DNA of 64,000 bases. Origin: Saccharina japonica. Its lineage: Eukaryota > Sar > Phaeophyceae > Laminariales > Laminariaceae. The number at the start of each line of letters is the position of its first letter. Positions within the stretch are counted from its first letter, which is position 1. The DNA is taken from the NCBI GenBank assembly GCA_008828725.1, contig MEHQ01003871.1, positions 47,912 to 111,911 on the forward strand, in the 5' to 3' direction. Positions 1 through 11,341 of the stretch are shown here, piece by piece. Both the position numbers and the translations under genes were made by a program. The notes under the pieces are model-generated. The model saw nothing but the letters and a program-made list of their open reading frames with translations, did not search any database and was not told the DNA's origin.

Positions 1-147
1 TAAACCATTTCATCCGTCATTTTTTTTTCATCTGTCCATTTCGATGGTACCATACCATGTTACTGTTTTATCTCTATATCGATATAGTGCTGCAGACATA
101 TACCGCTACATGCACCGTTCCACACCGGAAAACCCCTGCTGTGGATA

Positions 148-570
148 TACCTGTTGCTGCACCATACATATATACGTGCATTATTGTTTCATCTGCCCAT
201 TGATTGTATACTATGTTACTGTTGCTGTACGTATTGCTGCGGTGCTGTACCCTGAAATCACACTGCTGCTGTTTATTGTTGTTGTAAGTGGGTGGGTCGG
301 CTTTGTATTTTTGTTTCGGCTACAAAGACTCCGCGTGGATGCCGGCATAGAGTATGTCAATTCACCTGATCTGTGGATTGCGTTATCGGGTGTGGATCGT
401 GGACCAGTTATTCTGTGGTGTTTTTGTTTATGCCCGCTATAGTACCGGCCCCGCCCTGGCTTAGTTCGGGCCACTTTAGTACATTTTTTATTAGCCCCTG
501 CTGCTGCTGCTATACGACTACTACAACAACAACTACTACTACTACTACTACTGTTGTACTACGACTACTA

Positions 571-647
<77 letters not shown>

Positions 648-1092
648 GACTACTACTGCTGAACGTACTGCCTGTGCTGCCGTGTACTGATTTCACACTA
701 CTGTAACTTGTTGTAGTGGTGGGTGTACCTGTTGCTGCACCATAAATTATACACGTACGCGTACCACTGTTTCCGCTGACCATTGATTGTGTCATACGAC
801 GTAACTGTTGCCACTATTATGTACGGATACTACTACTGTACGTACACTGCTGTGGTCCTGTACACTGGGAAATCACACTACTACTGCTGTTTGTTGTTGC
901 AGTGGGTGGGTGGATCGACTTTTGTTTTTGTCGGCTACTACAAGGGCTCTGCGTGGATGCCGGCATATAGTGCGTCACTTTACCTGATATGTCGATTGCG
1001 TTATCGGGTGTGGATCGTGGACCAGTTATTCTTTGGTGTTTTTGTTTTTGTTCGGGGTACCACTTAGTACATTATTTAGTAGCCCCTTCTGC
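148..1092. repeat. Tandemly duplicated ~0.35 kb segment
   Basis: Positions about 148-503 and 727-1092 are diverged copies of one segment, offset by about 579 bp. Both begin with acctgttgctgcaccata and end in a run that includes gtgtttttgttt and tagcccc. A TAC microsatellite separates them. Neither copy contains a convincing reading frame: the open stretches are short and not conserved between copies. Copy 2 has gttgttgcag where copy 1 has gttgttgtaag, so any splice acceptor there is not shared. The function is unknown and it may be part of an intron or intergenic DNA. Confidence 0.6.
510..655. repeat. TAC/ACT trinucleotide microsatellite
   Basis: A long run of (TAC)n with a few interruptions sits between the two copies of the duplicated segment. 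All frames are open here only because the repeat encodes homopolymers (poly-Tyr, poly-Val and so on), so no protein is called. Confidence 0.95.
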
Positions 1093-1149
1093 TGAATGAA
1101 CCATTGCTGGACATATCTCGTCGTGCGATGAGACTGGTGTCAAGTGTTG

Positions 1150-1378
1150 CTGTGCCATATCCGTCGCACCCGCCGCCGCTCGCTCGGCCGCGCGCCCGCC
1201 GCTCGGTCGTCCGCGCGCCCGCCGCCGCTCGGTCGACCGCGCGCCCAACCCCCCTCGGTCGACCGCGCGCCCGACGCCGCTCGGTCGACCGCGGCGGCCT
1301 TGGGCCGCCCTCGTCGATCGCCCGCCGCCGCCGCTCGATCGCTCGGTCGCTCGCCCGCCGTCGCCCTTGTAGTGGTGT
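1150..1378. repeat. GC-rich minisatellite
   Basis: This is an imperfect tandem array of short GC-rich monomers built on cgctcggtcgaccgcgcgcc. It is sharply bounded by AT-richer DNA on both sides. Every frame on both strands is open across it and gives Arg/Pro/Ala-rich or Arg/Gly-rich low-complexity translations. That is a property of the repeat and not evidence of a gene. Confidence 0.8.
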
Positions 1379-2447
1379 AATGCATGACACACGTTTGCTA
1401 CCTGCTAAGCTGCTATTCTGATGCAACACCATCTTACAAGCGTGTGTTTGCACGAACGAGAGTGCGCGGTACCGGCGTTCCCACCACTACAACCACAGCC
1501 AGCTAAATATCGCGCGACAGATCGGCAGTCGGTTCCTCTGTGGGTGTAGCCTAAATGGGTCGTCGACGACCGTGAGGATCTACAAACATTATGGAACATT
1601 AGATTAGGCTTGAAAAATATTTACGCGTTTTTCTTCATGATTCCGTGCACCCCTCGTGAAACATTCCACATTTTGTGTTGCGTCATCTCTGTCTATCAAT
1701 GACGGAAAGTGTTGTACTATCCCAGACGGCACCCAGAAAAAAAAAGAAAAAATTATGTAGATATTTTCTGATACATGTTGATTGTTTTTTTCTATATTCT
1801 AGACTACAGCAGTTGGAGTACAATATACCAGGTAGTGGTTGTACGAACTTGTCGAAGTCGATGGCATGAACACTCAACGCCGAAGCATTTATGGCCGGCA
1901 TTTCGTGTGCCCGAACTAAAACAATAAATTAATCATGCTAAACTCTAATTTCGGTACGAAGTAATGAATTAAAAATGCAGGATATTTGTTGAATTGGTTT
2001 GACGAGGTTGTACTCCCGAACCGGAAACTAAATAATTACATCTTGATTCATTTTAATGAAGTGTGCGACGCTAGCACTTTTAATATCAGAGAGGACGTTA
2101 TGGAGTCAGGCGGATTATTATGCCGTCGGATTGAGAGGGTAGAAATCCTCGGTTTCCGATCTACGCTTATTTCGACGGGGTGTGTCTGTATGCCTTCCCT
2201 ACAGTCAATCGGATCGAGTTTGCAGTTTTGTATGGTCTTCCTTGGAGCGGTTGACACGAGAGTTGAAACCAGCTTCGTGTCTTGCTCGCGGGTTCTAGGA
2301 GGTGCTGCGCTGCCAACAGCAGCATCAGCAGCAGTAAAGAGCAGCAGCAGCAGTAGCGCAGTCAACCCAGCATCGGAGAAATATTTAGGCTGCCGCTGGG
2401 TGTGTTTGGAGGGGTGGAGAGAGATGCGGTGAACTTCAAAAACCTTG
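1379..2447. other. Unassigned sequence
   Basis: No recognisable gene. There is a 148-codon open stretch on the plus strand (1986-2432) and a 158-codon one on the minus strand (2048-2524). They overlap each other, cross a CAG-rich patch at 2329-2361 and match no family I know. The Leu-rich run on the minus strand comes from the CAG repeat. Confidence 0.4.
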
Positions 2448-2528
2448 TCGATTGTGAAAGCCAATCCACGAATCCCGTCAAAAACTCGAGTTCGTCGACG
2501 GGATTTGTGGATTGGATTTCTCAATCGA
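2448..2528. repeat. Perfect-type stem-loop, 32-bp arms, 17-nt loop
   Basis: Arm 2448-2479 pairs with arm 2497-2528 with three mismatches in 32 positions. The centre is a 19-bp stretch (2461-2479 with 2497-2515) having a single mismatch, and the loop is 17 nt. The fold is long and nearly continuous, in the size range of a small foldback element or a microRNA-type precursor. No transcription evidence can be seen from sequence alone. Confidence 0.7.
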
Positions 2529-3061
2529 AAAAGATGGGATCGAAAAGTCTATTTTTCAACTGTATAAGAAACCCTGATTGTGTCTCCAATCGGAAACCGG
2601 CCTTTTTGATCCACGTATCCGACTGCATAATAATTAGCCTCAGGATTAGTTGAAAACAAAAAAATACTCTGAAAGCCATATGAAATAAGTTTATAGCACG
2701 TTCACCCGCAAATAGTATTGATGGATTGTTTACAAAATTATTGTTTCTTATCGGCGGATTGTACAATGAAACAAACAAGCAATACTTCGTACGTACTTTC
2801 GGGCGAATGCAGCTATCGAACAGGGTTTCAGCTTGCAAAGTCGTAGATTCAGTCGGCTTTCTCGTTGTTTTTCATTAATGAGCATGCTGCAATCTCGGAG
2901 CGAGTACAAACCGGACAGTCCCGTGTCAGCAATAAAAAGTTATATCGTTCGGCCAACATCACACCCCAGCCGCACCCAACCCCCTCTGTTTATAACTGTT
3001 TTCCCCAGCTCTCCACAACACGGTTTCCTGCCACCGTTTCCCCACACATGCAACTCAAGTA

Positions 3062-3165
3062 TCAACAGCAGCGGCAGCGCCTGCAGCATCTAGCGGTGGC
3101 GGCAGCAGGAGCAGCAGCAGAAGCAGTAGCAGCAGCAGAAGCAGTAGCAGCAGCAGCAGCACGAC
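3062..3165. repeat. CAG/GCA-rich low-complexity tract
   Basis: Impure cag/gca repeats (gcagcagcagaagcagtagcagcag and variants). A 204-codon open stretch runs across it on the plus strand (2865-3479), but its middle is poly-Ala from the repeat and its ends match nothing, so I do not call it a gene. From the end of this tract to about 4085 no feature is recognisable. Confidence 0.7.
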
Positions 3166-4185
3166 GGTGCGAGGTCGCAGCGGTCTACAGTATTTGCCAA
3201 CCGTCCAAGTTGGGCTCTGGACGTGGTCGGAAGAAAAGCCGTTCTCACCTCTTGCCGTGTTGCTGCTACTACAGAATAATATCGCTGCTGCTCCTTTTGC
3301 TTGATGGTGCTGCTGCTGCTGGTGGCTGGTGGCTTGTGGCTCCTGCACCGACTATGCAGCTTGCGCGTACGACGCCCTTGCTTGCCAACATCAATCAGGC
3401 GGTAGCGGAGCTGGACACTGCTGTTTCGCCTCTTTTGTGGCTGGCACACCGCTTATTATTCATGACATTATTACTGTAGTTTTTACACACGTTTCGTCCC
3501 CCCGCATTGTTGGGGGTTCCGAAAATAAATAACTTGATGTCTGATTTCTAGTAGGTTCGTCACAAAAATCCGGATCTTCTTTTTTGACCTGATCGAATCA
3601 AATTTCATGTCAACCCTTGGATAACTAATGAAAAAACGTATATATCTCGTCTCCTCAAATTCGGAAAAAAACGTACCAGGTATTTACCCAGTTTTGTACA
3701 AAACCATTCAGAAAATTAATAAATACCTCTTGAAACACACACGTATGTATTCTGTTATGTACAATACATATGGCAGTAGGTATGTGTTTGACCAGTGTGA
3801 TGCATACGAGAAGCGATAGTACACGTTTAAATACTTTAGTTTTCTCCTTTGACTAGAGTCAAGGCGCTTAATCCGCCCAATTTTCTTCTATTGCGGGTGA
3901 GCATACGGTGTAGTCGCTGCTGCTCGTTGTTGTTGCTGCTGCGCTGCAGTGTATTGGTTCTGCTTTTCATTTTTCGGTGTGGATTGATGTTTTGCTGCTT
4001 CCAAGGTAACCGCTTTTTCTCGTGTCACCCTCAATTCATATCCTCCAAAGCAAAGCGTTGTTTTTTCTCAGGTTTTGCATGACGCAGCAACCCTTCTCGC
4101 CAGTTCGGCTAACGCCACTTGCCTCTAGTACTTAACAGTTGATACCGGATGGGCTATCCAGCCTGCACTTGACATATATGGAAGA

Positions 4186-5534
4186 TAATGGTCATTTGGG
4201 GATAAACCCCCTGGATTGCATGTCATTTGGCGGTAAAGGAAAAAATGCGCCTGCGGAACGTGCTTCCGCGAGCCCAAACAGGCATCAAACGCAATCCCGA
4301 AGACCTGGCGAGATGCCCGAAGCCCATTCCAAGCACGCACCCAATCTTGTTTTTGTTTTCGGCGCGTGTTTGGGCCTAACGGGACAGCGGCGCATGAGGG
4401 GGCCAACGAAGCCCCCCCTTAGACCAGGGGATAACCCCGCGTATCTACTAAATTCATTTACTCCCCCCAATTGGCCACATATTTTACCCTGTTTAACCGA
4501 CACCATACCCCCTTTGGACCACCTGTGACAGCCACAAAAACGACTACCGTGTACGTATCCACGTCATCGCCCAGCAGCCCGATTAGACCACGGGGTCGAA
4601 CACCCAGAACTTGCCAGTAGTCGGGATCGTTTGTCTCCCGAGAAATCTCGGCACAAACGTGTATGTCGGCGAATGGGTCGTGAGTTGCTGGGTGCTTGGT
4701 GCTTGGTACTTGGTTGCTGGGTGATCCTCGTGATCCGTACTCAAACACATCGGCTTGCCGTCGGGGATGGATAAGATGAGGGACAAGAGGAAAGCAACTC
4801 TCAAGAAGACTAATGACCGTTCGGTACGCCTGATGTTGCTCGTGTCCCAAAGACCCCTCCCGTCCGACAACCCAACACCGAGCATCTATGGCCCACAGCA
4901 CCCAGCAACGAAGCACCAAACACCAAGCACCCAGCAACTCACGACCCATACGCCGAGCATACACGTATGTGTTCTGATTCTCCCATCACCGTCTTGTTTT
5001 CTCAGAAGAGCCGATATCTTCATATCGTCTTTAAAGATTTGTTGTGTATAGTTGTAGCGATATTTCATGGGAGACAAACGACCCCGACTACTCGCAAGTC
5101 CCGGATGTTCCGCCCCGAGATATACTCGGGCTGCTGGGTGGTGACGTGGATACGTACGATGTAACCGTTTTTGAGGCTGTCACAGGTGTTCAGAAGGGGG
5201 TATGGTTTCTGTCAAACGCGGTGAAATAGGTGGCCAGTTGGGGGTAGTAGATACTTTTAGGTGATACGTGGGGTTATCCCCACCCCATGATGTGGTCAAC
5301 GGTGAGGCTTCATTTGCCTCCTCACGCGCCGCTGTCTCGTTAGGCCCAAACACGTGCTTGAAAAAAAACCCAGACGTTGTGTGCGTGTTTGGCATGAGCT
5401 TCGGGCATCTCGCCAGGGCTTCGGAATTGCGTTTGAGGCCTGTTTGGGCCCACGGAAGCGCGTGCCGCGGGCTCGTTTTGTCTATACCCCCAAATGGCCT
5501 GAAAATCAGGGGGTATACCCTCAAATGTCCATTT
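4186..5534. mobile_element. Foldback element A (long terminal inverted repeats)
   Basis: Almost the whole 1.35 kb is one imperfect palindrome. The ends are aatggtcatttgggg and, inverted, an aaatggacatttgagg type. The inner arms (about 4540-4770 and 4880-5190) also pair, leaving a short centre near 4780-4870. It interrupts unit 1 of the exon array inside sequence that is continuous in the other units (gacatatgcgaaatatag type). A second copy lies at 40872-42334. No transposase frame is present. Open frames of 100-168 codons in the arms are not conserved between copies. It is a non-autonomous DNA element. The target-site duplication could not be resolved. Confidence 0.8.
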
Positions 5535-5877
5535 ATCTATATAGAACATACTTCGACGTATATACAAAGACTGATTCTCCGACCATGGGGCAACGCTAAC
5601 ACCAAAGGAGGAAGCACGGTACGCAAGGAAGACGTAGGTATGTCGACAGGGGTATACAACGCGGGGAAAACCAACAGCAGGAATTGGTTCGGTAGCCAGA
5701 ACGAGCCTCGGGCCTTCATTCGTTTTATGTCGATCGATATAGCTGCTTAATTACTCCTTTAATGTCGTAAGACGCAGGTAGAGAACAAAGCTGTCCAACC
5801 GCTGATACACAGACATTATTAGCCATGCCCATACCCGATTCCGCTGCGACTCACAAATTGTACGGATCTCCTTGCAG

Positions 5878-5958
5878 GCGGTGTCTATGCTCACACCTCA
5901 AATGTCACCATGGCCGGCAGCGTTGAGTACGTGAACAACTCGGCCATACACCGTGGAG
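5878..5958 (+). CDS. Beta-helix (PMP/POMP-type) repeat exon 1
   Basis: An 81-nt exon encoding one 27-residue rung: start GVYAHTSNVTMAG, then SVEYVNNSAIHRGG. The FxNN/YVNN-x-A...GG pattern is that of chlamydial polymorphic membrane protein repeats, which stack as right-handed beta-helices in surface or secreted proteins. The exon is bounded by ccttgcag and gtgag. The first two bases complete a Gly codon opened by the last base of the previous exon, so both flanking introns are phase 1. Downstream intron: 912 nt. The sequence shows the frame and the splice signals. That it belongs to one large extracellular protein is inference, as no start codon, signal peptide or stop is seen. Confidence 0.72.
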
Positions 5959-6870
5959 GTGAGACGAGTCATTCGGCTGCTTCTTTTCAAGCAGATTGGT
6001 CGCTGCACTTGGAAAGGCATACTTCTCCTAACACAAGCTTTGACGCTGTGAATCGTAAGCAACATATCGGGCACCAATTCCACCTTGAATTTCGAACTGT
6101 TGCAATATTTGTTGCACCACATCATGCGTACCTGGCATTGTGTAGAAACGTGTTCTGGCCACGAAGGGTCGGGTAGACATCATCCACGGGCTTTCGGATG
6201 TCTCAAAGCTCAAATGTTTTTCGCGGTATATATTTATCGCATTGATTCTGAAACGCAACTTTGAACTTTCGAACCTGCGGCTGATTCGTGCCTTAGCACA
6301 GAGTGGGAGTGTGAGGTTAGGGTCTGGTACACAGAAGGGTTTGTTACTCGCTAGATTCGCCGTCTGGTTGATGACAAGAGAGGCTTACCCTTCCTCTTCG
6401 CGATGCTTTAGTGGTCTAAATTGATCGAATATTTGACTTCGCCAAACATGACAAACAACAACACCCACTTCAACATATGCGCTTCTCTTCGTCTCCCCAG
6501 TTCGCCACCGCCACTTGCCTCTAGTACTTAACAGTTAATGACATATACGAAATACAGATACAACGAACGATACTCTGACCATGAGGCAACGCTAACGCAA
6601 GCAGAGGAATCACTGTACGTAACGCGAACGTGGGTATGACGACAGGGGTACACACCGCCAGTAAACCCACTGACAGGAATCAGTTTGGCAGCCACACCGA
6701 GCCTCGGTCTGTCATTCGCTTTATGTCTATCGAGATAGCGGAATACTTACTGTTTTATTGTCGTAGTACGCAGGTAGATAACAACGCTGTCCAACCGCTG
6801 ATGGAAATACATTAGCCATGCCCATACCCGATTCAGCTGCGACTTGCAATTTGTGCGGACATCCTCGCAG

Positions 6871-6951
6871 GTGGCGTCTATGCTGACGAATCAGTCGTTA
6901 ACATGATCGGCAGCGTTAAGTACGTCAACAATTCGGTCATACACAATGGAG
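6871..6951 (+). CDS. Beta-helix repeat exon 2
   Basis: The second 81-nt exon, 993 nt after exon 1 and its close paralogue. It reads GVYADESVVNMIGS followed by VKYVNNSVIHNGG, with acceptor atcctcgcag and donor gtgag. The usual NNSA is NNSV here. The frame and intron phase are the same as in exon 1. Differences from exon 1 are mostly at positions expected to face outward on the helix (residues 4-7 and 22-25), while Gly, Val, Met and Asn positions are kept. Confidence 0.72.
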
Positions 6952-7887
6952 GTGAGAGGAGTCATCCGGTTGCTGAGCTAAAGCAGATTGATCGCTTGCT
7001 CTTGGAAGGGCATACGACGTACTTCTATTAACATAAACGTTGATGCGATGTATCGTAAGCAAGGTGTCGGGCACCAGTCACACCATGAATTACCAACTGT
7101 TGCAATATTTGTTGCACGACATAATTCGCATATATGTACCGGTAGAAACGTGGTCTGGCCACGAAGGGTGGGGTAAACATCCCATCTCCGCAGGGTTGCG
7201 GATGTCTCAAATTTCAAGATATTTCATCGGTAAATATTATAGCAGCTATTGATAAACGCAACGTTCGAACTTGTGGCTGGTTCGTGCTTTAAACACAGTG
7301 AGTGTGAGGTTAGTGTTTCGTACACAGAAGCGTGTGTTACCCGTCAGATTCGCCATCTGTTCGATGACAAGAGAGGCTTACCCATCCTCTCTGCGATGCT
7401 TTAGTGGTCTAAATTGATCGAATATTTGACTTTGCCAAACATGACAAACAACACTTACTTCAACACATGCGCTTCTCTTAGTCTCCCCAGTTCGCCACCG
7501 CCACTTGCTTCTACTACTTGAGAGTTAATGACGGACATACCATCCAGCCTGCACTCGACATATGCGAAATATAGATACAACGAACGATACTCCGACCATG
7601 AGGCAACGCTAACACCAACGGAGGAAGCACGGTACGCAATGAGAACGTAGGTGTGCCGACAGGGGTACACACCGCCAGGAAGACCACTAACATGAATGGA
7701 TTCGGCAGCCATAACGAGGCTCGGTCTGTCATTCGCTTTATGTCTATCGATATAGCGGATTTCTTACTCCATTCTTGTTGTAACACGCAGGTAGAGAACA
7801 AAGCGGTCCAACCGCTGATAGAAAGACATCAGTCATGCGCATCCCCGATTTAGCGTCAACTTGCAAATTGTGCGGACCTCGTCGCAG

Positions 7888-7968
7888 GTGGCGTCTATGC
7901 CTACGACTCAGTCGTTAACATGACCGGCAGCGTTGAGTACGTCAACAATTCGGCCAGAGAGAATGGAG
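7888..7968 (+). CDS. Beta-helix repeat exon 3
   Basis: An 81-nt exon reading GVYAYDSVVNMTGS then VEYVNNSARENGG, acceptor ctcgtcgcag, donor gtgag. It is closest to exon 4 (shared AYDSVV) and exon 2. The following intron is 10,390 nt but would be 932 nt without the Gypsy element at 8268-17721 and its 4-bp duplication. That element lies antisense to the exon. Confidence 0.72.
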
Positions 7969-8267
7969 GTGAGAGGGGTCATCCGGTTGCTGAGCTAAAG
8001 AAGATTGATCGCTTCGACTTGGAAGGGCATACGACGTACTTCTCTTAACATAAACTTCGATGCCATGTATCGTAACCAACATATCGGGCACCATTCCCAC
8101 CTTGAATTGCCAACTGTTGCAACATTTGTTGCAAGGCATAATGCGCATGTATGTAGAAACGTGTTCTGGCCACGAAGTGTGGGGTAAACATCTTATCCGC
8201 GGCCTTCGGGATGTCTCAAATCTCAAGAATGTTTCATCGGTTAATATTTGTAGCAGCTATTGAGAAA

Positions 8268-8739
8268 TGTAACGAAGGATAAGAGCTATTTTAGACACGC
8301 GCACCCAGGTCTCCAATTCCCTGTCCCTAGTCTCTCACAGCTTCTTGTTAGTTTCCTCCGTGGATATCTTCAGTTTGGTTCTCCCCGTGCCCTTGTTACG
8401 GCAGCTTCCTGCAAATACAAGTCTTGTCTCCAGCTTCCTGCAAATACCAGCCTTGTCTCCAGCACTCTTCATCTAAGCGCTAGTGCTATACAGCAGATCT
8501 CCGGATGAAACCTTCAACAATATCTTACGGTAACGATCGCTGTACTCAGGCTCGGTTAGCTGTCACCCAAGCTCGTATCAAATCAAGTTCATATTGCTTT
8601 TTCCCTCGTTTAGTTTTGTGTGTTTTCGGACTGCCGCCTTGAGCGGTGCACTTTCTAGATTGACGGGAGGTTGTACAGATCTAGATAGCATTCCGTTACG
8701 TACGTATTTTACGTGACGTCATATCAATCCGCCGCAACA
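8268..8739 (-). repeat. Gypsy 1 left LTR (3' LTR)
   Basis: A 472-bp LTR bounded by tgtaacgaagg and ccgccgcaaca on the plus strand. It matches the right LTR of the same element over its whole length, and more distantly the LTRs of Gypsy 2. The adjoining bases tcccccc (8740-8746) are the complement of the purine tract that primes plus-strand synthesis. Confidence 0.93.
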
Positions 8740-9122
8740 TCCCCCCAGCACGGCTTCCTACGAATACCGTGCTAACCGGGCTGCGGATACATTGGAGTAA
8801 GAGTGAGGGCCTTTTCCCACACTTAGTCGTGTTTCAATTGCCCTAAGGCTCGAATGAGTGGCGTCTACCATTTTCATGGAAATGCGTCTCCCCGGGGGTA
8901 GGGACCCTAGGCCTCGGCGTTTTTCCGCATTAACTCCCATATTAGTACCGCTAGACTTGCTAGAATGTATCATCAAGCGCACCAGCTGAAATACTCGTAT
9001 CCACCACTTCCCCGCTTTTCCAGTTAAACCGGGTAGGCCGAGGTCTTGATCCTGCTCGCTAGTCGATCTTCGACTAACGTCTTCTCCCGTTCTCCATGGA
9101 ACTCCACTTCACTTCCTCGCGT
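8740..9122 (-). other. Gypsy 1 3' non-coding region and purine tract
   Basis: This stretch lies between the last codon of the integrase frame and the LTR. It carries the GGGGGGA purine tract (minus strand) next to the LTR. The whole region has a clear counterpart in Gypsy 2 at 46314-46695, including the accgtgctaa and ccttttcccacact stretches, so it is a conserved part of the family. No frame is conserved in it. Confidence 0.7.
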
Positions 9123-10295
9123 TTACGGGGAACCGGATTGTAAATTTTCGGTTCTCCTAGCTTTTAGGATCTCACGTTCGTTGAGTTCATCCCAATCTCC
9201 GTCTGCGTACCGAACCCGCCAGTACGGTGACTTGTAGTCGAAGATCTTTGATAAGTGACGATTCTTGTTTCCATCAACGTCCGCGAATTCCCTCCAGATC
9301 ACGGTCCCCACGGGGTGTTGGTTCAACGCATGTTCACGGTCGATCCCATCTCTTTCCTTCCGTGATAGCGTCGAAGTCGGCCTTGCCCGGCACTCCGCTC
9401 CGTGATACGTTTCCCACAGCGCATGCAAAACGTCCAGCTGTAAGGGGGTGAAACTGTCTCTCGCCTCATCTTCGGACAGCCACTGCGACTCCGTGGCATC
9501 CACGAATCGTCCCTTGTATCGCCACTTCCAGACGTTGCCCTGACCCATCACAGCCTCTCTGTCTATTACGGTATACATAGGCGACGCTACCATCGACGGC
9601 TCTGCAAGTCCGAAGTCAACTCCCCATGCCAGGTGAGCATATTCGTTCTCGAAGTCGTGACGAAGGTCGTCCGGACGTAGATGGAACATCTTGATGTTCG
9701 CTCCTGACGCCTGCCGTCGGCGAATCCCTCGCCCATTCATCGTGACGATGTAGCTGAGTCCTGGTAAGACAACTTCAGTCACCTCCCAAGGTCCGGTCCA
9801 GTGCTCGTGGGCTAGTTTATTGTGTATCCCCTCCCTTGCCATCGCAGACTCCGCCTCCTTCACCAGCACCTTGTCTCCGACAACAACACGGGCTCCTACC
9901 GAGGTCCGACCGATTCCAGCATTCCGACTCTCACGAGTTTTCTGCCTGTCATCATGCCTTTTCAATAGAGCCAACGGTATATCCCGTACCTCCTTGTACG
10001 CTTGACGTTTGTCCGCCACGTAACTGTGCATCCCGCCTCTAAAATCACCACCATCGATCTCGGGGTGCGTAGCATCAAGTTGCGTGCGCGCATCACGACC
10101 GAAGAAAAGACGGAAGGGAGTTGGCTTCCCCGGCAAGCGCAGGTCCGGCATGGTACGATGGATCCACAGTGCCGGCTGTACGTACTCGTCCCATTTGCGA
10201 GGCCAGGTCTTGCACAATTCTCCTAGTGCTTCGTGTAGCCACCCCCCCCAGTCTCTCCACCGTCCCCTCCTCACGTGGATGGTCGGCAGGCCCAT
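9123..10295 (-). CDS. Integrase C-terminal part with chromodomain and Tudor-like domain
   Basis: An open frame of 390 codons. Residues ~19-110 are the end of the integrase core region. Residues 165-210 form a GPY/F-like module (HWTGPWEV, then FHLRP). Residues ~240-297 form a chromodomain with aromatic and acidic positions (VWKWRYKGRF, TESQWLSEDE). Residues ~328-376 form a second small beta module ending SPYWRVRYADGDWDELNERE, like plant-type PTM/agenet Tudor domains. Chromodomains in chromoviruses direct integration to modified histones. A Tudor domain next to one is an inference from the residue pattern. The frame overlaps the integrase core frame after a shift near the C-run at 10240-10250. 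Confidence 0.82.
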   Translation of the reverse strand: MGLPTIHVRRGRWRDWGGWLHEALGELCKTWPRKWDEYVQPALWIHRTMPDLRLPGKPTPFRLFFGRDARTQLDATHPEIDGGDFRGGMHSYVADKRQAYKEVRDIPLALLKRHDDRQKTRESRNAGIGRTSVGARVVVGDKVLVKEAESAMAREGIHNKLAHEHWTGPWEVTEVVLPGLSYIVTMNGRGIRRRQASGANIKMFHLRPDDLRHDFENEYAHLAWGVDFGLAEPSMVASPMYTVIDREAVMGQGNVWKWRYKGRFVDATESQWLSEDEARDSFTPLQLDVLHALWETYHGAECRARPTSTLSRKERDGIDREHALNQHPVGTVIWREFADVDGNKNRHLSKIFDYKSPYWRVRYADGDWDELNEREILKARRTENLQSGSP

Positions 10296-10790
10296 AGCCG
10301 ATGGTCACGTTCAACCATTTGCATAAGTGTTGCATCACCTCTGCCGTGAACTCGGATCCCGGATCACTGCGAACATACAGCGGTAACCCAAAAGTAAGCA
10401 TCACTTCGAGCAGTGTCCTCGCTACTCCGAGTGCTTCTTTCGTGGGGAGCGGGAAGGCGAACAAGAACTTGCTGGCTTTGTCGACTGCCACCAGTAGAGC
10501 TTTGTTGCCTGCGTCCGACTTCACCCCCATGTCCTGGATGTCGACTTCGAGTATCTCCCCGGGTCGCTGAAACCTCGCCGGTAGCATGGTAGCCCGTTGA
10601 CTCAATGATCGCTTGCGACGCCTGCACTGACACGAGAGGGCATAGTCTGTCACGTCCCTGATGAGGGTGGGCCAGCATTACCGAGGACTAGTCAAGGCTG
10701 TAGTTATCGCCGTCTCTGGATTACCATAGGTGCTGTGCGCAAACGCCATAATCCCTGGAACGACATATTGGGGCACTGCAAGTCGTCCAG
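10093..10790 (-). pseudogene. Integrase zinc-binding and catalytic core (Gypsy 1)
   Basis: The N-terminal H-H-C-C zinc module is at about 10790-10620 (FAHSTYGNPE, then DYALSCQCRRRK), broken by a stop. The core follows in an open frame from 10653, numbering from its Met. D38 is in EVDIQD, D97 in RSDPGSEF and E133 in GTVERLG, giving the D-D-35-E spacing of retroviral-type integrases. The reading frame is lost after VERLGG near 10240, where a poly-C run differs in length from Gypsy 2. The catalytic triad is intact but the polyprotein is not continuous. Confidence 0.85.
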
Positions 10791-10945
10791 AGGTGCTGCC
10801 CACAAGAGGTCGTTGTCGTCCATCACATATTCGCCACTTCCTGCTCCTCGGTTTCCCGTTTCCTGGAGTTCTTAACGAACCCTGCCAAATACCATATCTT
10901 CGCACTGCCTCTGCATCAGTTGTGGCGTATCCTGGAGAATAGCTG

Positions 10946-11341
10946 TCACCTTTTCCAGCATGGACGGCTCTGACGCTCGGACTCCTTGGCCTCTTTCCCT
11001 GATCCACTTGAACGGCTGATGGTGTCCTTCGGTGGTTCCTCCAAAGGATTTCGTTGCCGTTTCTGTTTCGGGATGGGCTCTCTCTGTCCCTTGCGTTTGC
11101 GTGGGCGATCAACTTCCACTGGTAGCTCAGTAGTAGTGATTGTCTGCGCCGGTGCATTCTCCATCTCCTCCTGCTCAGGTAACGGCGGTTTTGCCTCCCA
11201 GACAACCTCCGGTTCCTGGGAAGTGGCCTTCGCCTGAGATGTCGTGACCGCTCTCGTCACCCCCAAGGTTTTTGCTGCTGCGAGGTAATCCTCGAACACC
11301 AAGGCCAATCCTTCCAGTTCCATGACCTCTGGCACCGTTTT
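10946..11341 (-). other. Methyltransferase-integrase linker with basic nuclear-localisation-like patch
   Basis: The C-terminal half of a 256-codon open frame (11716-10946). It is acidic and Pro-rich (KPPLPEQEEMENAP), then strongly basic (RPRKRKGQ, PKQKRQRNP). The basic patch is shared with Gypsy 2 at about 48590-48680. It could serve nuclear import or DNA binding of the methyltransferase-integrase part. No family is recognised. Confidence 0.5.

Noticed and set aside
1150..1378. Arg-rich protein on either strand
   Set aside because: All six frames are open because of the GC-rich tandem monomer.
2048..2524. 158-codon minus-strand frame with a Leu-rich signal-like stretch
   Set aside because: The Leu run is a CAG repeat read in reverse. 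No domain is recognised and it is overlapped by an equally long plus-strand frame.
2865..3479. 204-codon plus-strand frame
   Set aside because: The middle is poly-Ala from a trinucleotide repeat and the ends match nothing.
4458..4964. 168-codon and neighbouring frames within the foldback element
   Set aside because: The frames are mirrored by the palindrome and not conserved in the second copy. No transposase motif.
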